From positions 1 to 10,614 of the forward strand of contig DATCJU010000060.1 of NCBI GenBank assembly GCA_036562635.1: a stretch of 10,614 nucleotides of DNA, written 5' to 3'. Source of the DNA: DATCJU01 sp036562635. GTDB taxonomy: Bacteria; Actinomycetota; Actinomycetes; Mycobacteriales; Pseudonocardiaceae. Every line of letters starts with the position of its first letter. The stretch's first letter is position 1. Shown here piece by piece: positions 1-4,627 of the stretch. The notes below the pieces were generated by a model. The model was not told the origin of the DNA. It worked only from the letters and a program-made list of their open reading frames with translations, and ran no database searches. The position numbers and the translations under genes were made by a program.

Positions 1-257
1 CACCAGCGGCGTCCCTTGCGGGCCGTCTCCGTCAGGCGCAGGAAGTCGTCGAGTCGGTCCGGTGCACCGTAGAACCCGAGCAGGATCTCCAGCGTCGCCC
101 GTGACGGCAGGCTGCGCGCGGTCTCCATGTGGCCTATGGCGGCCCGGGACACCCCCAGGCGGGCGGCCGCCTCGGGCCTGCTCTTGCCGGCGTTCTTGCG
201 GAGTCGGCGCAGGCTCAGGCCGATCCAGCGGCGCAGCAGGTGCGGGCTCGACGTCAT
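1..257 (-). CDS. XRE-family helix-turn-helix regulator (DUF5753 type), N-terminal part only
   Basis: Partial gene whose start is in the window and whose 3' part lies beyond the left edge. The 85 visible residues begin MTSSPHLLRRWIGLSLRRLR and carry a lambda-repressor-like helix-turn-helix at about residues 14-68: a leading basic helix, then RPEAAARLGVSRAAIGHME as the turn and recognition helix. They continue with FYGAPDRLDDFLRLTETAR, the linker typical of actinobacterial XRE proteins that end in a DUF5753 domain. That family usually binds DNA and is often paired with small DUF397 proteins; no such partner is visible here. The start is ATG at 257. A GTG at 260 is directly adjacent and equally possible, with AGGAAA about 9-12 bases upstream. 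The presence of a DUF5753 domain is inferred from the linker only. Confidence 0.85.
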   Translation of the reverse strand, partial: MTSSPHLLRRWIGLSLRRLRKNAGKSRPEAAARLGVSRAAIGHMETARSLPSRATLEILLGFYGAPDRLDDFLRLTETARKGRRW

Positions 258-299
258 CACGGGTCCAGTTTCCTGACGGGTCGCCCGGCAGGAGGTAAC

Positions 300-313
300 G
301 GTCCAACCGGACC
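300..313. promoter_or_regulatory. Short palindrome upstream of the XRE gene
   Basis: GGTCC-AACC-GGACC is a perfect 5-bp inverted repeat about 43 bases upstream of the XRE start. A second dyad follows at 317-328 (CACC-AAAA-GGTG), next to the palindrome TGATCA at 327-332. The position suits an autoregulatory operator of the XRE protein, but the arms are short and no promoter hexamers fix the geometry. Confidence 0.3.
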
Positions 314-460
314 TCACACCAAAAGGTGATCATTGGTCCAGGAACCGTTTCTGCTGATTTTTAGTGTCTACAAATTGTGTGAACAAGGATCGACGTTCGT
401 CGTTCTCGCGGTTTGCTGCCTGTGAAAACCGATCCGATGTCTCACCTGTTCGGATTGGCT

Positions 461-490
461 TTGCTTCACTCGAACGGCAGTATTTACTAT
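461..490 (+). promoter_or_regulatory. Possible promoter of the small secreted protein
   Basis: TTGCTT (461-466) and TACTAT (485-490) are separated by 18 bases and resemble -35 and -10 hexamers of a housekeeping sigma factor. A transcript from here would have a leader of roughly 150 bases before the start codon. This is a weak call, based on hexamer likeness in an AT-richer stretch. Confidence 0.35.
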
Positions 491-649
491 TTCATTGCCT
501 GTGCTCCATACTTGCGGTGCACATTGGGGGCCGGTGCCCGATTCGGAGTGGGGGAGGACAAAGAAAAGCGAGAGGCCGGTCGGGCTCGGTCTTCTGTGTG
601 TTCCCGGCACACGAGGCCGAAATATGTCGATTCAAGGGGTGGGATGCAC

Positions 650-1045
650 ATGGGAATCAACTCATGGCTTCGGAAATCGACTACTGTCGCCGGCGGGGTT
701 CTGTTCGCCAGCGTGCTGCTCACCGGGGCCCAGGTCTCCGCGGCGGAGGTGGACCAGTCGGGCGAGCTCGTCATCCGCGCCGGATGCGGGTCGACACGTA
801 ACCCGGACGTGCCGGGTGCGCAGGCGTACTGGCAGGTCGAGTGCAGCTCGGGGAAGGTCCGGATCACCGGCTGGGTCAAGGACACCCGTCCCGACGGCAA
901 GTGCGCCAGGGTGAAGGCCACCTACCCGGACAACTACACGTACTACAGTCCGGCGGCCTGTCCGGCCGGGGAGTCGAGATCCTTCAGTTCCCCCTGGCGC
1001 AAGGGCAGCTCGATCAACGCCTATCTGTACACCTACAACACGTGA
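650..1045 (+). CDS. Small secreted four-cysteine protein of unknown function
   Basis: 131 residues. The N-terminus is a classic Sec signal peptide: basic NSWLRKS, then a hydrophobic core of about 18 residues (TTVAGGVLFASVLLTGAQ), then VSA-A near residues 29-32 as the likely cleavage site. The mature part, about 100 residues, has four cysteines (C46, C65, C85, C104), enough for two disulfides, and is rich in Tyr, Ser and Thr. I recognise the pattern DGKCARVKATY...ACPAG from small exported hypothetical proteins of streptomycetes and relatives, but no function is known to me. An alternative start at ATG 644 adds Met-His. AAGGGG at 634-639 lies 4 bases before ATG 644 and 10 before ATG 650, so the choice is open. 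It stands alone; the next gene downstream is convergent. Confidence 0.85.
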   Translation: MGINSWLRKSTTVAGGVLFASVLLTGAQVSAAEVDQSGELVIRAGCGSTRNPDVPGAQAYWQVECSSGKVRITGWVKDTRPDGKCARVKATYPDNYTYYSPAACPAGESRSFSSPWRKGSSINAYLYTYNT

Positions 1046-1063
1046 TTTCCGCACTGGGGTGAG

Positions 1064-1127
1064 CGTCGGGCGCGGAACGTTGCTGTGGTCATGTGCCGCA
1101 GCCTTTGGGGGTGTTCCGCGCCCGACG
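1064..1127 (+). terminator. Long hairpin after the small secreted gene
   Basis: CGTCGGGCGCGGAAC (1064-1078) is matched perfectly by GTTCCGCGCCCGACG (1113-1127). The 34-base interior holds a second stem, GCTGTGG (1082-1088) with CCGCAGC (1096-1102), containing one G-T pair. It starts 18 bases after the stop codon. There is no T-tract, as is common for hairpin terminators in high-GC actinomycetes. Confidence 0.6.
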
Positions 1128-1178
1128 TGCACGCGGGATCCCTGTTCTTCGGGTGGATCGGTTCGTTGTCGCGGTGGA

Positions 1179-1216
1179 GATGCCGCCGTGCGGGTGATGT
1201 GCCCGTCGGCGGCATC
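1179..1216. repeat. Perfect 10-bp inverted repeat with nested stem
   Basis: GATGCCGCCG (1179-1188) and CGGCGGCATC (1207-1216) are perfect reverse complements. Inside, CGGG (1191-1194) faces CCCG (1202-1205). Outside, GGA (1176-1178) can pair with TCC (1218-1220) across a one-base bulge. It lies mid-spacer, too far from either gene end to be an ordinary terminator. Confidence 0.65.
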
Positions 1217-1263
1217 TTCCGGTGGAATGCGCGGACGGCGCCGACGTGACATCGGCGCGCATC

Positions 1264-1371
1264 CGGTGCCACACCCGGGCCTGTCGGGGGCGAAATCGCC
1301 GATGTCGGGTGCTGGGTGTCCTGTGCTGCGGACCCGTGGTTTCCGTGTCGCGTCCGCAGGGTGTGGCACCG
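1264..1371. repeat. 108-bp element bounded by a perfect 13-bp inverted repeat
   Basis: CGGTGCCACACCC (1264-1276) and GGGTGTGGCACCG (1359-1371) are perfect reverse complements 82 bases apart. A 7-bp stem, TGCGGAC (1327-1333) with GTCCGCA (1352-1358), abuts the right arm with no gap, so the two helices could stack. GGCG-AAAT-CGCC (1289-1300) forms a small tetraloop hairpin. ACACCC in the left arm can pair with GGGTGT at 1314-1319 instead of 1359-1364. I found no target-site duplication at the ends. Confidence 0.65.
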
Positions 1372-1399
1372 TCGGAACGGGGGCGACCGAGGGGTGATG

Positions 1400-1430
1400 C
1401 CGGGTCGGGGCACCGGTGTCGCCGACCCGG
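1400..1430 (-). terminator. Hairpin terminator of the NTF2-like gene
   Basis: CCGGGTCGG (1400-1408) and CCGACCCGG (1422-1430) form a perfect 9-bp stem with a 13-base loop that contains the palindrome CACCGGTG. It begins 3 bases beyond the stop codon of the minus-strand gene. No T-tract follows. Confidence 0.65.
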
Positions 1431-1433
1431 CTC

Positions 1434-1829
1434 TCAGGCGAGGGTGCTCTCCCAGAGCAGTTCGCTCTCCACGTGGGAGATCCGCCATCCCTCGGGGGTG
1501 CGGGCCGCGGTCAGGTGGTAGCGCTCGCCGATCAGGCGCCGTTCGTCCGGTCGGGCGAAGACCAGGAGCAGGTTGGCCGCGATGGTGGCCGTGTCGCCGG
1601 CGACCGTGACGAGTGGGTTGGCCACGAAGCTCTGGATCGACGTGTCGGCCCGGTGGGTGCGGCGTGCCTGGGTGACGAGGGCGTCGATCCCTCGTGCCTC
1701 GCCGCCGGCGGTGCGGACCGAGGCGTCCTCGGTGAACACGGACCGCGCCTGTTCGAAGCGCTTCTCGTCCAGCATCAGCCGGAGTCGGGCCACGAGGTTG
1801 GTCAACTCCTGGTGGTCGTTCCGGAACAT
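1434..1829 (-). CDS. NTF2/SnoaL-like protein (SgcJ/EcaC-type fold)
   Basis: 131 residues, the usual length for a single NTF2-like alpha+beta cone domain. The layout fits: an N-terminal helix (HQELTNLVARLRLMLDEKRF), the motif FTEDASVRTAGGEARG at about residues 32-47, where the family has its F-x-x-DA-x-x loop and first strand, a helix GIDALVTQARR, then three strands ending in YHLTAARTPEGWRISHVESEL. Members are small ligand-binding proteins, isomerases or cyclases, or have unknown roles. Nothing in the pocket fixes a substrate, so no reaction is assigned. Start ATG 1829 is preceded by GGAGGG at ideal spacing. The gene is divergent from a MarR regulator and its inferred promoter is covered by that regulator's candidate operators, so it is probably the regulated target. 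Confidence 0.85.
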   Translation of the reverse strand: MFRNDHQELTNLVARLRLMLDEKRFEQARSVFTEDASVRTAGGEARGIDALVTQARRTHRADTSIQSFVANPLVTVAGDTATIAANLLLVFARPDERRLIGERYHLTAARTPEGWRISHVESELLWESTLA

Positions 1830-1843
1830 GACACCCTCCGATC

Positions 1844-1900
1844 GTTGGATCAACCAATGTTGGTTGCGCCAATGATAGGCAGAACGTTGGTTGCCCCAAC
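1844..1900. promoter_or_regulatory. Three TTGG-N5-CCAA operators between NTF2-like and MarR genes
   Basis: Three copies of GTTGG-N5-CCAAY lie in 57 bases: 1844-1858 (spacer ATCAA), 1859-1873 (TTGCG) and 1886-1900 (TTGCC). Copies 1 and 2 abut head to tail; copy 3 begins 27 bases after copy 2. The arms are identical and the centres vary, as expected for a dimeric repressor. The adjacent MarR protein is the obvious candidate binder; MarR proteins commonly bind palindromes between themselves and a divergent target. Confidence 0.75.
1872..1899 (-). promoter_or_regulatory. Likely promoter of the NTF2-like gene
   Basis: Read on the minus strand, TTGGGG (1894-1899) and TATCAT (1872-1877) are separated by 16 bases. 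Operator copy 3 covers the -35 element, copy 2 abuts and overlaps the -10 element, and copy 1 lies downstream, so binding should block transcription. Confidence 0.5.
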
Positions 1901-1906
1901 AAGTCG

Positions 1907-1920
1907 TAGACTGGGTGCCA
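1907..1920 (+). promoter_or_regulatory. Possible leaderless promoter of the MarR gene
   Basis: TAGACT (1907-1912) fits TANNNT and lies 7 bases before the ATG at 1920. There is no Shine-Dalgarno sequence ahead of that ATG. This arrangement is typical of leaderless actinobacterial transcripts that start at the A of the start codon. No good -35 is visible. Confidence 0.45.
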
Positions 1921-2399
1921 TGACGACGGCCGAGCACGGGCAGCCCACCCGGCTGACACAGGCCCCGAGCTGGCTAATCAACCAGGCCTCCGTGTACAGC
2001 CACCGCCTGGTGGCCGAGCGGTTCGCCGCCGCCGGAGCCCGGGGCTACCACTACCGGCTGTTGGCCGCCCTGGTGGAGTTCGGCCCCGCCAGCCAGGCCG
2101 CCCTCGGTCGCCGCACCGGCATCGACCGCAGCGACGTCGTCGCCGCCCTGAACGAGCTGGCCGCCGAGAACCTGGTCGAGCGTTCCCCGGATCCGGTCGA
2201 CCGCCGGCGGAACGTCATCACCATCACCCCGGCCGGGATGCGGCGGCTCGAACACCTCGACGAGGTGCTGGCCGAGATCCAGGAAGCCCTGTGCGCGCCG
2301 CTCGCCCCCGCCGAACGTGACGAGCTGGTCCGCCTGCTGACCCGCATCGTCGACCACCACACGCGCATCGGCCGCGACACCGTCGGGGGAGAGGCGTAG
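1920..2399 (+). CDS. MarR-family transcriptional regulator
   Basis: 159 residues, normal for MarR. An N-terminal dimerisation helix (NQASVYSHRLVAERFAAAGA, about 21-40) is followed by RLLAALVEFGPASQAALGRR, the HTH recognition helix IDRSDVVAALNELAAENLVE (about 68-87), and the beta wing with its signature acidic-Arg turn DPVDRRRNVITITPAG (about 91-106). A C-terminal helix pair (EHLDEVLAEIQEALCAPLAP, then ERDELVRLLTRIVDHH) completes the dimer interface. MarR proteins are ligand- or oxidant-responsive repressors of a neighbouring gene and themselves. One cysteine (C125) is in the C-terminal helix, so thiol sensing is possible but unsupported. Start ATG 1920 is chosen because the first homologous residues follow it and a TANNNT box sits 7 bases upstream. 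The upstream in-frame extension is not coding. Confidence 0.92.
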   Translation: MTTAEHGQPTRLTQAPSWLINQASVYSHRLVAERFAAAGARGYHYRLLAALVEFGPASQAALGRRTGIDRSDVVAALNELAAENLVERSPDPVDRRRNVITITPAGMRRLEHLDEVLAEIQEALCAPLAPAERDELVRLLTRIVDHHTRIGRDTVGGEA

Positions 2400-2401
2400 G
2401 A

Positions 2402-2437
2402 GCCCCGAGGGGCAGCCGGGGACACCGCGGCGCGGTG
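2402..2437. terminator. Hairpins between MarR and methyltransferase ends
   Basis: GCCC-CGAG-GGGC (2402-2413) starts just after the MarR stop codon and is followed by CACCG-CGGCG-CGGTG (2423-2437). Both are short GC stems without a T-tract, placed between the converging gene ends. Confidence 0.4.
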
Positions 2438-2482
2438 ACACGGATGCCCCGACAACCGACCACAGCCGGACCGGCAACCGCG

Positions 2483-3192
2483 TCAACGGACGGTCCTGAG
2501 CGGACACGAGGGTCCGTCACGGGAACGGGTCCGGGAGCCCGCACCGTCCCAGGGCCGGCGCCGGGCGAACAGGAGCGCCTGGGGCACGTCCGCGTCCGGA
2601 TCGAGCGGCAGGTGCGCCTCGACCGTGAACCCGGCATCCCGGAGCCGGGCCGCCATCCGTTCGGGGCGGCGGCGGGGGACGTGGACCCGCATCGGATGGC
2701 CACCGTAGCCCTCCGCCGTGAGCCGTGAGCCGTCTCCGACGTGGAAGCCGAGCAACAACGGCCCGCCCGGGCACAGGACCCGCCGGAAGTGTCCGAGGAC
2801 CGGGGGAACCTCCTCGTCGGGGACGTGGATCAACGACCACCGGGCGAGCAGCCCGGCCACCGAGGCGTCGGCGAGGTCCAGGTCCGTCATCGAACCCACC
2901 TCGAAGCGCAACCCCAGGTGGTCACAACGGGCCACCTCGGTCATCCTGGGTGAGAGGTCGACCCCGAGGGCGTCGACGCCCAGCCCGTTCGGGCGGGCCG
3001 TGACGTGCCCCGGCCCGCACCCCACGTCCACCACCGGGCGCCGCCGGTGCCCCGCACCAGGTCGGCGAACACCGTCAGCGCCGCCTTCGGGTACGGGTTG
3101 TCCGCGATGGCGTCACGTACCCGGTCGGCATGGGCGGCTGCGACCGTGTCGTAAGAGATCCGGGTGTCGGTCGGCCAGCCGTCCGCGGTCAT
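2483..3192 (-). pseudogene. Class I SAM-dependent methyltransferase, frameshifted
   Basis: The N-terminal 50 or so residues (from MTADGWPTDTRISYDTVAAA to FADLVRGTGGAR) are read from ATG 3192. The rest lies in another minus frame: PVVDVGCGPGHVTAR (motif I, SAM-binding glycine loop), GVDALGVDLSPRM (post-I acidic residue), RFEVGSMTDLDLADASVAGL, SLIHVPDEEVPPVLGHFRRV, LCPGGPLLLGFHVGD, and PERMAARLRDAGF near the end. The two parts join in 3034-3045 in the order and spacing of an intact small-molecule methyltransferase, so one base has been lost there (TGG-A/x-PVVDVG). This is either a true frameshift, which would remove the SAM site, or a sequence error. The C-terminus runs about 25 residues past the usual end. 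A GTG start at 3201 is an alternative; no clear ribosome-binding site is visible for either. Confidence 0.75.
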
Positions 3193-3249
3193 GCCCGGCA
3201 CGCTAGTCCGTGATCACGAGCGCGGGCCCGTCCGGCGGCCGCTGTCGCC

Positions 3250-3345
3250 TCACCGCACCGGGCGGGAGCAGGACCGCGCGTCGTGCACGAACCGCTCGGG
3301 CTGCTCCAGGGCGGCGAAGCGCCCGTCTCGGGCCCGGTTCGCTCC
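3250..3345 (-). pseudogene. Remnant: C-terminal tail of an alpha/beta hydrolase (epoxide-hydrolase-like)
   Basis: On the minus strand, ending at the stop codon at 3250-3252, the peptide DGRFAALEQPERFVHDARSC followed by SRPVR matches the closing signature of epoxide-hydrolase-like alpha/beta hydrolases (GGHFAALEQPE.FV.DVRAFFRPLR in my memory of the family). The catalytic histidine of GGHF is Arg here (DGRF) and the aromatic pair of RAFFR has become RSCSR. Upstream, in the same or other minus frames to about 3590, I find no nucleophile elbow, no oxyanion HG motif and no other hydrolase block. It is therefore a decayed tail, not a gene. Its neighbour is the broken methyltransferase on the same strand. 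Confidence 0.55.
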
Positions 3346-3579
3346 GGCACCGGATGTCGGCGAGACGCCGGGCCGCCCCGGCGACGGGAGGGACGGTGGC
3401 GCCGTTTCCCGGACCTGCGCGTTCCTGCCAACCGGTGGTTCCGGGATCCCGACGACCCCGTCGGGGTGGTCACTACGCCGTCGGTCGGTGCCCCGGCCGC
3501 CGAGCACGCCACACACCACTCGGCGGCTCGGAGGCGTGGGACGTGCCCCGTCGGCCGGGCACCTGATCGCCGTCTGGTA
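3346..3579. other. Intergenic sequence without a supportable gene
   Basis: No frame on either strand gives a recognisable protein. The open frames here are low-complexity Arg/Pro/Gly-rich translations typical of non-coding GC-rich DNA. It may contain further decayed parts of the hydrolase whose tail lies at 3250-3345, but I could not identify any. Confidence 0.5.
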
Positions 3580-3607
3580 CGGAATGTGAAAACTTCATCA
3601 CACTCCG
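3580..3607. promoter_or_regulatory. Palindrome over the leader of the Cys/His-rich ORF
   Basis: CGGAATGTGA (3580-3589) and TCACACTCCG (3598-3607) match as reverse complements at 9 of 10 positions around an 8-base centre. The right arm ends 4 bases before the ATG at 3612, and no Shine-Dalgarno sequence is present. A protein bound here, or an RNA hairpin, would directly affect initiation. The core TGTGA-N8-TCACA resembles a CRP/GlxR site, but those have 6 central bases. Confidence 0.45.
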
Positions 3608-3611
3608 TGGC

Positions 3612-4067
3612 ATGAGCCCCTCGGCTGCGTTGTCCCGTCGTCCTTCGGTCAAGCGGTGGGTCGATCGCCCGCGGCTCCGGGTGTGGCTGCCCTCCACACA
3701 GGCCGAATCCCTGGCTCTGTTGCGGAGCGCGTTCGGCTCACAGGTACGTCTGCGCGTCCTGGACGGTGCGTTCTGGCTGACCCGCCGGTACCTGCCCCGC
3801 CTGGTGCCACTCCTGGCCCGGGAGTTCGGTGCGGTCGACGTCCGGCTGCAGTTCGTCAAGGGTCAGCGGTGCACCGTCCGCTGTCGCACCGCCGACCCGG
3901 AGACCTTCTACGACTGCACCTGCTCGTGCCTGGCACTCCGCCACGGCGGAGACCACACCGGACCGTCGTGGCTCCGGGAGGGGGACGTCTCGACCTGCCG
4001 TGGGTTGCAGACGCTCCGGCTGGTGGTCACCGATGACCAGCTCGACGGCCTGCCCAGCTCCGCCTAG
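3612..4067 (+). CDS. Cys/His-rich protein of unknown function
   Basis: 151 residues; I do not recognise a named family. The first half is basic and hydrophobic, with LPRLVPLLAREFGAVDVRLQ at about 61-80 reading as helix then strand. It is followed by a dense cluster: C87-x3-C91-x10-C102-x-C104-x-C106, then H111, H115 and a lone C129. The cluster suggests a zinc or other metal site, or a reactive cysteine centre. A C-x3-C...C-x-C...HGG arrangement recalls hypothetical proteins from actinobacterial accessory DNA, from memory only. There is no signal peptide or membrane segment, so it is probably cytoplasmic. Codon use is GC-biased like a real gene and the cluster is intact, unlike its decayed neighbours. 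The start has no Shine-Dalgarno sequence; a near-perfect palindrome ends 4 bases before it. Confidence 0.7.
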   Translation: MSPSAALSRRPSVKRWVDRPRLRVWLPSTQAESLALLRSAFGSQVRLRVLDGAFWLTRRYLPRLVPLLAREFGAVDVRLQFVKGQRCTVRCRTADPETFYDCTCSCLALRHGGDHTGPSWLREGDVSTCRGLQTLRLVVTDDQLDGLPSSA

Positions 4068-4080
4068 CACGGCGTTCCGG

Positions 4081-4193
4081 CACCCCGGAACCGGGTGACC
4101 GTCCCACCGGCGGGACTCGTCCTCGGGAGGAAACCGGACCGACGGGTTCCGGTGCACCCGCCCCGTGACACGGCCCGGGGCGTCACTCGCCCC
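4081..4193. terminator. Run of short hairpins after the Cys/His-rich ORF
   Basis: CACCCCGG-AA-CCGGGTG (4081-4097, one bulged C), GTCCC-ACCGGC-GGGAC (4101-4116, loop 6) and GGGGCG-TCACT-CGCCCC (4177-4193, perfect 6 bp). The first begins 13 bases after the stop codon and is the best terminator candidate. Nothing else supportable lies between 4068 and 4198. Confidence 0.4.
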
Positions 4194-4198
4194 GTGGG

Positions 4199-4411
4199 GT
4201 GGTGCCCCGTCCCTCGGGCCGGGCGGCAAACCAGGTGCCGGTGCTCCAGGCGTTCCGGGCCACGGTGGAGCGGGGCGAACCGCCACCGATCCCGGTACGC
4301 CCCGCCGTGGCCACGTCCCTGGTCGGTGTGGCCGGGGCGGAGTCGCTGCGGAACGGCTCCCGGCCCGTGCCGGTGCCGACGGTTCCGGAGGATGCCGGTC
4401 AGGAGGTGTGA
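4199..4411 (+). pseudogene. C-terminal fragment of a Gfo/Idh/MocA-family oxidoreductase
   Basis: A 70-residue frame whose part from about residue 11 reads NQVPVLQAFRATVERGEPPP, then IPVRPAVATSLVGVAGAESL and RNG-RPVPVPTVPED to a TGA stop at 4409-4411. This is the C-terminal helix pattern of sugar/inositol-type dehydrogenases: F...V..GEPPPI.V..AV.TSLVG.A..ESLR.GRPV. The Rossmann NAD(P)-binding domain and the catalytic EKP region, over 250 residues in the family, are missing; upstream sequence back to 4068 is non-coding. One extra Ser sits in NG-S-RPV. The fragment is followed within 3 bases by two strong hairpins that look like the terminator of the lost gene. Confidence 0.6.
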
Positions 4412-4413
4412 CG

Positions 4414-4478
4414 CGGTGCTCGCACGTCGGCGGTGAGCACCGACGGTGGCAGGCGGGACCGATGGCCACCTGCCACCG
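4414..4478 (+). terminator. Two tandem hairpins after the oxidoreductase remnant
   Basis: CGGTGCTC (4414-4421) with GAGCACCG (4435-4442) is a perfect 8-bp stem. CGGTGGCAGG (4444-4453) with CCTGCCACCG (4469-4478) is a perfect 10-bp stem with a 15-base loop. They follow the stop codon of the remnant directly and are probably its surviving terminator. Confidence 0.6.
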
Positions 4479-4627
4479 GAGACGCCACCGGATGACGGTC
4501 CTCCTGTTCGATCGGGTGATCCGGTGACCCGAACGGAGGTTCTTCCTGCCCGCACGGCAACGTGTCGACCGGTGCGGCGCCTGAGCAGGTAGGGAGGTGA
4601 ACCATCGGCGGGCACCGGAGGTGACGG

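Larger units (their letters stand above)
261..649. other. Divergent intergenic region, AT-richer than its surroundings
   Basis: No convincing coding sequence. Reading frames that cross it lack codon bias, and the frame of the downstream secreted protein is open back to 413 without any recognisable protein upstream of 644. The stretch from about 340 to 500 is visibly richer in A and T than the neighbouring genes, as expected for a promoter region. It holds short dyads (300-313, 317-328, CGACG-TT-CGTCG at 391-402) and one plausible promoter (461-490). Confidence 0.6.
1046..1433. other. Non-coding spacer packed with nested inverted repeats
   Basis: A spacer of about 390 bases between two convergent genes, with no credible coding sequence. 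Perfect stems: 15 bp 1064-1078/1113-1127; 10 bp 1179-1188/1207-1216; 7 bp 1238-1244/1252-1258; 10 bp 1248-1257/1297-1306; 13 bp 1264-1276/1359-1371; 7 bp 1327-1333/1352-1358; 9 bp 1400-1408/1422-1430. The two outermost can act as terminators for the flanking genes. The central ones (1179-1371) are not needed for that. The 1238-1258 hairpin and the 1248-1306 stem compete for the same bases, and the 13-bp stem encloses others, as in a branched RNA. It could be a structured small RNA, a multi-part terminator or a cruciform-forming DNA element. Confidence 0.7.

Noticed and set aside
413..649. N-terminal extension of the small secreted protein from ATG 413
   Set aside because: The signal peptide begins only at 644-650, the ribosome-binding sequence is at 634-639, and the extension is low-quality AT-richer sequence.
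1264..1371. Insertion sequence or classical MITE
   Set aside because: Perfect 13-bp ends exist, but no target duplication or second copy is visible in the window; the inner helices fit an RNA structure at least as well.
1046..1433. Linear-chromosome telomere or replication origin
   Set aside because: Multiple palindromes recall Streptomyces telomeres, but the region is internal between ordinary genes, and I see no telomere consensus, DnaA boxes or AT-rich unwinding region.
1033..1959. 308-codon minus-strand frame spanning the structured spacer and NTF2-like gene
   Set aside because: The NTF2-like protein lies in another minus frame. This one has no conserved motifs and crosses the inverted repeats, so it is chance openness.
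3585..3602. CRP/GlxR-type site TGTGA-N8-TCACA
   Set aside because: True CRP-type sites have six central bases. Eight puts the half-sites out of register on the helix. Kept only as a generic palindrome.
4199..4411. Treating the 70-codon frame as a functional small gene
   Set aside because: The content matches only the C-terminus of a much larger oxidoreductase and lacks both cofactor and catalytic regions; no ribosome-binding site precedes the GTG.
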